Assembly (NCBI GenBank): GCA_018389105.1
Contig: JACATO010001117.1
Location: forward strand, 186,001 to 250,000
From: Nautilus pompilius
Lineage: Eukaryota > Mollusca > Cephalopoda > Nautilida > Nautilidae
DNA length: 64,000 nucleotides
Reading direction: 5' to 3'
The notes below the pieces were generated by a model, which worked only from the letters and a program-made list of their open reading frames with translations, ran no database searches and was not told the DNA's origin. This document shows positions 51,208 through 61,300 of this stretch, in pieces (within the stretch, counting starts at the first letter, position 1; every line of letters starts with the position of its first letter). A program made the translations under genes and the position numbers.

Positions 51208-54200
51208 TGGTGGTGGTACTTTGGTGTTTACTTCTGATTATGTTTTTTCTCTTTTTTAAAGTTATTTTCTTAAAAATGTGTTAAAAATACTTGAGGAAAT
51301 GATTGGAAGATAAGCTAAAACCATTATTACTTAACGTGGTTAATATTTATCAGGGGGAAAAAAACAGGCTGAGGTTTGTTGGGTCTTATACCTACCCCAG
51401 TTATTTTCTGTTCGTATTAAAATTTGTCACTTTCTGTTACAGATTTATGCAAATTCCTTGTATTTGTTTTAGCATGTTACGATTAAACGTCGTAAATTTA
51501 GATAAGTATTGTTTCTATTTTGTCTGTATTTGTGTGTAACTGCTATTTATTTGTTAAAGTTGCCAGAGTTATTACGATTTGGCTTTCAGAGAACCCTGCT
51601 CCAGCAATAAGCATCAATCACAATGTTTAGCAGATTCTTTGGAGCAATAACAAGGCTTTAAAATCACTTGGTAATTTCACCCACAGGGATGTCAGTAATT
51701 TTGAGAGCTTTCCTTCATGGTATTAAGCTTTGCTATGGAAGTGCAGTTTATTCGATCGTACAGACATTTCTCCAGACTTGGCGAGACCAAAAACCGATAG
51801 CCGAGGAGGTCACCCGCGAAGACTTTGGTAGCAAGCGCCAATATTTTTCTTTCTTCTTTTCTGTACACAGCGGGTTATCCCCCCTTCGATTTGTACGTCG
51901 TGAACGACGTTCGGGGCACTGCTGTGCGCCTCTGGCGTTTTGACCCTCTCGATGGTCTCACAGGTGAAATCTGTTCTGTCTCATCAGATGTGCTACGAAG
52001 ACGGGAGCAGTAAATATACGAAAGGGAATTGTTATTTGATTGATAGCATTATTGAGGAAAACGGCTTAATTTTGGCTGCTAACCGCGAGGCAGTTGTTGC
52101 ACTAGATATGGAATGGCTCTCAAAATTACATCTAATTCTTCGTTCTGTGGTATAGATTCCCTGTGGTCAACGGTTGTTGCTTTTCTAATTTTTGCCCAAT
52201 TAAAGAAAAACTGTATCCATCCAATAACTCGACTTGCATATTTAAGAGTAAAGATGTTTACACATTTTTACTAACTGAAGGTCACCTTTGTTTATTACTT
52301 ATCCATATAGGCATTTGTATTTCAGGGTTTTCTCACAGACCTTTGTTTCTGAAACACCCATTGATAAAGGGATTACATCTATGATTATATCAGTCACGTG
52401 GTTTTTGGTTATTGCTACATATAGAAGCGCATGATCAATTGGCCAGGAAACCTAGGCATGCGTATGCCAACTATTTAGGTTTTAAATAGGTGTGCTTTTA
52501 TCAGTGCTTCTTTTAAATGCTTCTATTTTTATGATTTCCTTTCGAAAGACCATTGACTAATCAGGTAAGCGAAGCTTTAGTGCTAATATTTGATAATGTG
52601 GAATATTGTAGCTGATCTGTTGTAAAATGTTAAAAACAGCAGCCAGTACTTGTTTTTAGTGGTGCCATTCAGCTTGTAGTATAGAGCTCCTTGATCCTCT
52701 GACGGTGACGTGGGATTCTCTTTTTCTGGTGTGGATTTCTTAAGTTAGACTCGCGACTGAGAGCGGATCATATCTGTTACTGGATATTCTCAAGAACTGG
52801 CTTCCGTGTGTTTAACACGTGGTGTTAGCGATATTAAAAGAACGGCCTCCCTACACGTTTTTTTTTTAAAAAAACCCTGCTCATGCTTCTTTTAAATTAA
52901 TTAGTTCTTTAGCCTGAACCAAAAAGGGTTAATTAGAAGACAACATAAAGTACGAATGATAACAGAAAATAGATCTTCTCTACATTTTTTAAAAATTAAA
53001 ACTTAAAGAAAAAGTAATTTATGGTGTCGCTGGCTGAATACTGTAAAAAGGTATCTTAATCTTTAATCGGTATTATATCGGATATCGTAAATCTGTAATA
53101 TGTCATACTGATCATCATCTTAAATTACAGCCATGCTATCGGATATCCTTAATCTGTAATATGTCATACTGATCGTCATATTAAATTACAGTCATGTTAT
53201 CGGATATCGTTAATCTGTAATATCATACTGATCGTCATATTAAATTACAGTCATGTTATCGGATATCGTTAATCTGAATATGTCATACTGATCGTCAATT
53301 AAATTACAGTCATGTTATCGGATATCGCTAATCTGTAATATGTCATACTGATCGTCATATTAAATTACAGTCATGTTATCGGATATCGCTAATCTGTAAT
53401 ATGTCATACTGATCATCATCTTAAATTACAGTCATGTTATCGGATATCGTTAATCTGTAATATGTCATACTGATCATCATCTTAAATTACAGCCATGCTA
53501 TCGGATATCGTTAATCTGTAATATGTCATACTGATCGTCATATTAAATTACAGTCATGTTATCGGATATCGCTAATCTGTAATATGTCATACTGATCGTC
53601 ATATTAAATTACAGTCATGTTATCGGATATCGCTAATCTGTAATATGTCTTACTGATCATCATCTTAAATTACAGCCATGCTATCGGATATCGTTAATCT
53701 GTAATATGCCATACTGATCGTCATATTAAATTACAGTCATGTTATCGGATATCGTTAATCTGTAATATGTCATACTGATCGTCATATTAAATTACAGTCA
53801 TGCTATCGGATATCGTTAATCTGTAATATGTCATACTGATCGTCATATTAAATTACAGTCATGTTATCGGATATCGTTAATCTGTAATATGTCATATTGA
53901 TCGTCATATTAAATCACAGTCATGTTATCGGATATCGTTAATCTGTAATATGTCATACTGATCATCATATTAAATTACACTCATGTTATCGGATATCGTT
54001 AATCTGTAATATATCATACTGATCGTCATATTAAATCACAGTCATGTTATCGGATATCGTAATTACATCCGGCCGGGATTCGTTCGAACGCCCACAGCGT
54101 TTGCTACTTTTTTGCATTTCTTATTATAGGAACGATAAGTGATTGATTCGGCTGATTAAACTACGCGGTTCTAAAGCTGTTTGTAAAGTATTTTTATGGC

Positions 54201-54414
54201 AAATCTAAAATGAGCAGTTCTCCCTCGAGGCCCCGCTGATGCTTTCGTGTCCTGACCAGAAAAAGAGAATTTCTTTTAAATGAGAACCTTGTTGACTTCT
54301 CGACAATTACCGCACGTGCCAGCGACTCGGTGGTTCAGTAGTCGAACCTACTTTCTTCTGTTGTCTTATTCAGTTAGACGGCGAGTTGACGGTCTAACGA
54401 AATTGTTGTTTGTC

Positions 54415-54494
<80 letters not shown>

Positions 54495-57400
54495 GACTCT
54501 GCTCGGCAGGGAGAACAAAGCGTAGGTAATTATAGCCAGGGTACACAACTCCATTACATTTCTTAACAAACATACGTCACATCCGCCGGTATTCGAATTT
54601 ACTCTCACGTGCCTCGGCGCACAGGAAGTTACGTCATTACCGCGTTAAATCGCCGAAAGATGGTTGTGACATTCAAATGATTACATCTGAAAACTTCGCG
54701 CAGAAAACCAGAAAAAATACTTAAACGTATGGCACCGTTTCCTTGGTAACAGCGAGAGAATACGTCAGGGAACTGGGTGAATACATTCACTTTATCTCAG
54801 TTTAACTTGAATGCAGTTTTGTTTTTTTAATTGTTTATAAATATTTTGATTTCGATGATTAATCATTCAAACGAAAGTTTGAGAAAAACATAAATAAAAA
54901 CGTCAGCAACAGGGTCGTCTGCTCTGTTTGAAAACGGATCCGGTTTTTAGCGATGGCGTACGATAGGTAGCTTATGTAGTGGAGATGGTTGCCAAGGTTG
55001 GAGTGTGGGATCCTAAGGGTCATCTTGTATCGAAAGATTGGCATGAAAAGTGTATATTTTTCGCTGCGAGTAAGGCAACAGAAGGAAATGTTCTTTCTAC
55101 CGGCTCCCGTATAGGCCGGCGCGTGGCTGCTGACGGGGTCGTGGTAGTGACGAGCTCGCCAGCGGGTCTAACAGACGGACTTCCCCTATATATTCATTCG
55201 TATTCAGCCTTCCAGTGCCTACGGTCCTGGAAGTCCTCGGATGGGGCTGCGAAGAGGCTCCTCTCCTCTTCCTTCTCCTCTCGGAGTCTACCCAACTCAC
55301 TTCCCATCGCCAGCGGCCGGAAGCAGACCGACCTATCAGCCCAGCAGCACGCAGCTACCGCCGATACTGAAGAAAGCCAGAGACATGCTTTCTGATATCA
55401 GGTCCACCCCGACTCCGAGCAGCGGAAATCTGGAGCCGTACACGACCAGCATAAACCTACCGCCGCCCCGCTCTCTGTACCCCTCCAACTCGTATAGCGT
55501 AGTCCCGCTAAGGAAGTACAAGTCCGCCTACAACAACAACAACTCGTTCCTGACGAGCTACGTTAAAAGCACCCTGTCTTCGCCATCCTCCGCCTTTCCC
55601 ATGCCAAGCCTTCCCTCACCTTTGTCGGCTCCACCCTTGGACGACCCTTACAGACTTCCCGTTCGTAGGTTATCGGACGTAAGCTTAATATCGGACTACA
55701 AGCCTATAGTCCCAAAGAATCGCATCATGGGCTCCAAGAAGATCCCTTACAGACCAGGGCGATACTTGAAGTCGATGAGGCGCCGCGCCCGTCGAGGACA
55801 GGAACCAATTGCCTACAGCGATGAGGAGGATTCTCTGCCCGACTACTCAGCAGAGCTACCAGCAGCTGATTACGAAGACACCGAAAGTCTTTCTCTTTTT
55901 CCGGATGATGATAATGACGATGGCTACGACATCAGTCGCCCGACTCCCCAATACCAGCCAAGGCGCAGAAGAGCCCCGACGCCAGAAGTGGATTTATCCG
56001 TAGCGCCCTATGTCCCAAGGCCCTTAGGCTACAGATCCGCCTACAGAATGCCGTCTCCTGATATCGATCTCGATATGGATTCGCACGACTCCATGTCTCT
56101 GGACTTCGACAGACGACTTAGTCCCGAGCCTAGAGGGCTGTCACCTGACGTGCCCGACCTGGCGGTGGTACCGTACGTGCCCAAATCCTTGGAGGGAGAC
56201 ATCGGAAAGGATTCCCACGCCAACGACATGATGTTCAGTGGGATTGTGGCCGCGGCTGCCGCCCGCGCAAGAGCGACCCTCAAGCAGATTACGGGGTTTG
56301 ATAGCTCAAGTGGCATTGTGAGCGTGGAAGGAGACATTAGGGCCGGAAGGGCCTCCTCATCCAACTTCCAAATAGTTAGTCCATTCCGGTTTAAGGGATC
56401 CAGATTTTTTGGGCTCGAAAAACCGGCGGTGTCCCTCTCTGGAGGAGACTCGCTGCTCACGAGGTACGTCGCAAGTATGAGGGAGTTTCGGGCCGAGGTG
56501 ATGCAGAGCTTGGAAAACATGAGACCTGGCCGAAGTCTGTCAGCAGCAGCAGCAATGAGTCCGAAGACAACCCTAACCCCAATCGGTTATGTCAGCGCGG
56601 ATTCGCGGAAATCACTTGTTCCCTCCCTCACCTCTTACCGGTATGATAGAAGCCTAATTTCCCCTAGCACGACTAGTCAGGAACCTCCAGAGAGGTACAG
56701 GCGACCCGCCGTAGGCTATTCACCTTACCGACCCCTCAGCCTGATACGGTCACTGACCCCTGCTCGGCTGCCAGAAGACCTAAGTGTGTCAAAGTACAAA
56801 CCTCGCTTCCCCGTGTACGAGTACGTAGAAGAGCTCGCTCCAGTCAGCCTCACAGTGGACCTTCCTTCAAGATGGCGGAAAAAAGGCATGGATGATGGGG
56901 ACAGCAGCGTCCTAACCGTGCTAGACAAAATAAGAATCAAGGTAAAGTTGCGGAAGTCTGGCCCGTAGCTCTTCTATCTTTCGTAAGCTTTTTGCTATTC
57001 TCCTGGCTGTTGAGCATGTCAGACTTGGTATATTCTCGCGTGAGACCCCTAATATCGGAGCCTCGTTTTCTCTCACCACAAACTAACTTTGCGCTGACAG
57101 TTCATTGCTGGCTTGCAGGCGTGTAGTAAGTAGTGTGTCGCGATGATCGCTGTTGTTTTGTTGTGGTGTTAAACGCCGCTAGGTGGCACTGAAATCCGAT
57201 AAAGCACATGGTGTGTCGCCAGCCGTACGCTTGGTTGGTTCAGATGGCATGCACGATGCAAGCGAGCAAGCAAAGAATCCCATGAGAACACAGTACATGT
57301 CAGCTCAATATGTGTCCCTTTCTATTTCCGTTAGGCCGCATATTGTCGTAGACGATAGAACCCATTAACACCTCCACGCCACACTAACGAGCCTTCCTGT

Positions 57401-58321
57401 TACTGTCATTTTCACCGTTATAAACTCCATACCCGCAGGTGTCTACGGAGATCCATTCGTCCCCCAAATCCGCAGTGGCGGCCAGACGAGTGATGAGAAA
57501 GCAAGCACCCGTGAAGTCTGCGTCTCCCCCAAGGTCCGTCCGTCCCCGCCGCCGTGCTGCTGTTAAGGAGGTAGCTGTCGACAGTCCTACTCACTCCAAG
57601 CCTGCACCTAGTAGTTCTTCATCTCCCAGCTCTCTTCTGTTTGTTTCGACTACTTTAACTAATACATCCGCTCCAGGGCGGCGCCCGGAGGGCGCTCTCG
57701 GACGAAAGATGGCGGCGAGGCGCGCGGGAAGAAAAGTAGCGGCGACCAGCGTTGTGGGCAAGCGCGCAATAGAGAGTAGCAGGCCGCTAGCGCCACCTGC
57801 TGGCGGGCCTGCCAATACTACGCGGGATGGAAAGGTGACGTTCGTACTTTTTACAAGCGCATTTCCGAGCACTGCTAAGCTTCGTTCCCTACATCTGCCT
57901 GTTTCTGGCGAGATGTTGGGAAATTATTTTTTAAAACCTTTTTTTTTTTTATTTATTTAAAGGAAATTTTGTGCGAATGTAACGAGACGGGTCACCTGAG
58001 CCGGCGTTTTCTCTTTTGTTCTTCTTTACCTTCTTCTTTTTTTTTTTGTGGATGTTTGTCTTCTTGTTCAATGTTGGCAGCTCTCTAGACTTTGTTTCAC
58101 GCAGATTTATGCACCTGCTGCATATGCTCACAACAGCATGAATAACCCAAGCAGTTAACTGCTTATTTATTTATTTATTTATTTTATTTATTCTATTGTT
58201 ATTGTTATCTTTTAACCGCTGGTTTTATTTCGCCAAGCTTTCATGTGCCGTCTTCTCATGGGTGACTGCGCGCGTCCTCAGCTAATCAGAATCCATGTTT
58301 CAGCTTGCTGTGGAAAAACAA

Positions 58322-58372
<51 letters not shown>

Positions 58373-61300
58373 ATGACGTCATATCTCTCTGTACTGACGT
58401 CATCTCTGTGATGACATCATATATCTCTTTCTGTGTAATGACGTCATATCTCTTTCTGTAATGACATCATCTCTCTCTGTGATGACGTCATATCCCTCTT
58501 TCTGTGTACTGACGTCATATCTCTCTCTCTCTCTCTCTCTCTCTCCTCCTCTCTCTCTCTCTGTCTGAACGCCACCATGTTGTTTATTTATCAGTACCGT
58601 TTTTCAAAGGTTGCCACACCATACCGGCATCACACAGAACCCACAACAACCACGGCCAGTGGTGCTAACATTTGCCACACCCTTTTAGAGACATTTTTGG
58701 ATGTTTTTTTTTTTTTTTTTTTTTTACTTACTGTTTTAAATTGACACCCGTCCGGTTCGTCACTTGTCTCGGAAGCTTTAGGGCCGATCTGTCCGGTGAC
58801 AGGGTGTGTGGGTAGTAAAGACAATAATCTCTCGTACTTATATAACGTGTCTGATGTTCGAAGATACAGCCACCGCTTGATTAAACTGTAATGGTTTTTT
58901 GACAGGAGCGATTTCGCCCAGGTGAGTTAAGTAGATTTTTTCACATTCCTGCAGTATAAATCCGAGTAGTGTTTTTATTGAAGGTAAGTTGTTGTAGTAA
59001 ATAAGAACGCAGTTGGCACATGAAAGCCAAACTAAGACAAGGTGTGCATTGCAAAAAATATAGTTTTTTGTTGTAACTCTCACGTGACTTGACGGTTTTT
59101 GCCTTAAAGTTGGTTTAAAACGCGTTGGAAGAGTTGTGCTGTTATCTTGGGAAATTCTCTTGTCTTCTATGAGAATGGGTTACCATGGATACTGAAAATG
59201 TATCCGAACAGTACGGTTCCCCGAACTACGCCATTCCTACTTCCTGTTTTTATTCTAATTTAGCTTATTGATCTTTTGTTTTTATTCGGACTAAAACGAT
59301 GAGGGAAATTTTTTTCTTTAAGAGGCGCAAGAATTACGAAATCGGATGTATGAGTCGTCTTTATGGAAATGTATGCGGGCGGTGTGTGTAGAAGAAAAAT
59401 TAGGGGAGGTAACTCTTTTGGGGAAAGAGAGCAGTTAGACAAGAAACAGAAAGAGGAAAGAAGGGTGTCACCGTTGACCGTAAGTGGGTGTTGGACCGAT
59501 ACACTTTATAGGACTACCACCAGTTGGCTCCTCCTGCTGGAAAGAATTTTATTAATGATGATAATTCAATTAGCTGATAAGTAGAAAACCCAGGGGGGTG
59601 GGGCGTTTCCTGCTAGTCGGATGGGGAGATAACTTATACAACTAATTTGTCGAAGACTTTAAAAATATTCTTTTTTCCATAATTATTTAAAATGTTTACA
59701 CGTTTCGCGTTGTGTACAGCCTGTCATAGATGTATGTATGGGACATTCAGAAATGTTGATGAAGGAATATATATAATGAATGCATTATTTAAAAAAAATC
59801 ACTTTATCTGTATGATAATGCTGATATTTATGATTTTGATCCTTTGCTATTAGTTACATAACATGTCTTCTGTTGTTATCAGTAATAATTAATTTTCTAG
59901 CTTTAGATTCGCTTAGAGCTGTTACAGAATTTTATAAAGCTAGTGTTTCGACAAATCTGACTGACCCGTCAATTCATGCTATACCAATCGGCAGAGAATA
60001 TCTCTTGAAATAACACTGGAAGGAAAGCTTGGCCGCCATCTTCTTCTTGGTTCTCTCTAATAATGCGTACTCTTAGGATTTTTGGTTTGTTTATTGTGTG
60101 TGCAAGTGTGTTGTTTATAACAACTCATTGGCCGTGGTTCTAGGAAATATTTAAAAAAAAAAAAACAACAAAGAATAGTGGCAATCAAACAGAAAGATGG
60201 TTTCCGGTTTTTCCGCCATTAACTCGTTCTCACACGCATGTTTCTTCGTCCACAAACTGTGGCGTCTCTGCGCATGTCTGTTGCCCTTTGTGATTTTTTT
60301 TTTTTTTTTTTTTTGAAGGATGCCTCACCCTGCTGTACTTATAATCGCCATGGTCTCCGCAAGCCCGGCCGTCACGTGTCTGAGGCCGAGGCGCTAACGC
60401 TACACTACGTCACGCTTCTCGTCCGTCTCCACCATCGCAAGCTTGCGACTTCTGCCATAACAATTAACGATACTTTCAGTATACGCTCTTATTTTTATTT
60501 TTTTTTCTCTTCTCTATTTCCTGAAATGTAGCTCGGTCTAGAGGTATAGTGTCTGCGCGCGGTTCGAGTTATTCCTCGGTCTTTTGGCAAAGTTCTCGCC
60601 AGTTTAATACTTCCAGGCAGCTCCAGTGCTAAGCCATTCTACCGATTTTCTGCTGACATCAGCTCGAACGCGTGCGCATCTACATAACTATATGTTATTG
60701 TTGTGTAACACTGTTTGGAACTTCCACTCCTGGGGTAATCACTTGAAAAAATCTAGTTCCTCAAGCTCTTCTGTTGCTGTAGCCTCAGCCAGATACGAGA
60801 GCCAAAAGTGGAATTCATCCGGCCACATCACTTGTGTACACTTTTTCAAACAAAGGCATCATTAGTATCTTGAAAAAAAAACAAACTTTTTAACAACAAG
60901 GACTCAATTCATGTTTGCCAAACTACATTATACCTCCTTTTAAAAAAAGCGTTTTAAATTTGGTTGTATATTAATGGAAGCAGGAGTAATCTGACCATCA
61001 CTTTGCTGTGCGAAGATGTTTATCCATCCTTGATATGACTTCCCTATCATGATGTTGCCATCACCAAGGCGAGCAATTTTCTACGGTTTTCAGCAAAATG
61101 TTGTTTACATCGTCGCTGCAAATTTAGACAAACATTTACAAAGGTGAAAAACGTGATTTGTCACTAAAGCAAATCTATTCCGTAAGGCGCCAGACCTTAG
61201 CGACAATGGACAGGTGGGCAACGTTGTTGGTGCTTGTTCTCGGTGACGAGAGACCGACTAAGAGGGTCTTTTTAAGAAGAGAACCAGCACAATGAACACA

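Larger units (their letters stand above)
50209..55207 (+). other. Intron between exons C and E
   Basis: A 5.0 kb intron containing a (CA)n run (about 50265), a (TG)n then (TGG)n run (51173-51216), a possible extra exon (51871-51963), the 61-bp array (53070-54060), an ATT microsatellite (54417-54493) and two tRNA-like SINE tails (54052-54110 and 54535-54655, minus strand). Confidence 0.6.

Noticed and set aside
54280-54608. 80-codon frames with poly-isoleucine on both strands
   Set aside because: Produced by the ATT microsatellite.
54979-55395. 138-codon frame overlapping the start of exon E
   Set aside because: Starts at GTG, overlaps the far longer exon E frame and joins no neighbouring exon in phase.
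57571-57676. Intron inside exon F (pyrimidine tract, CTCCAG end)
   Set aside because: Removing 106 nt shifts the frame into an early stop, whereas the uninterrupted exon stays open and ends at a donor in phase 0.
60534-60595. Functional tRNA gene
   Set aside because: Box A and box B are too close and no acceptor stem or cloverleaf can be drawn; a SINE remnant fits better.
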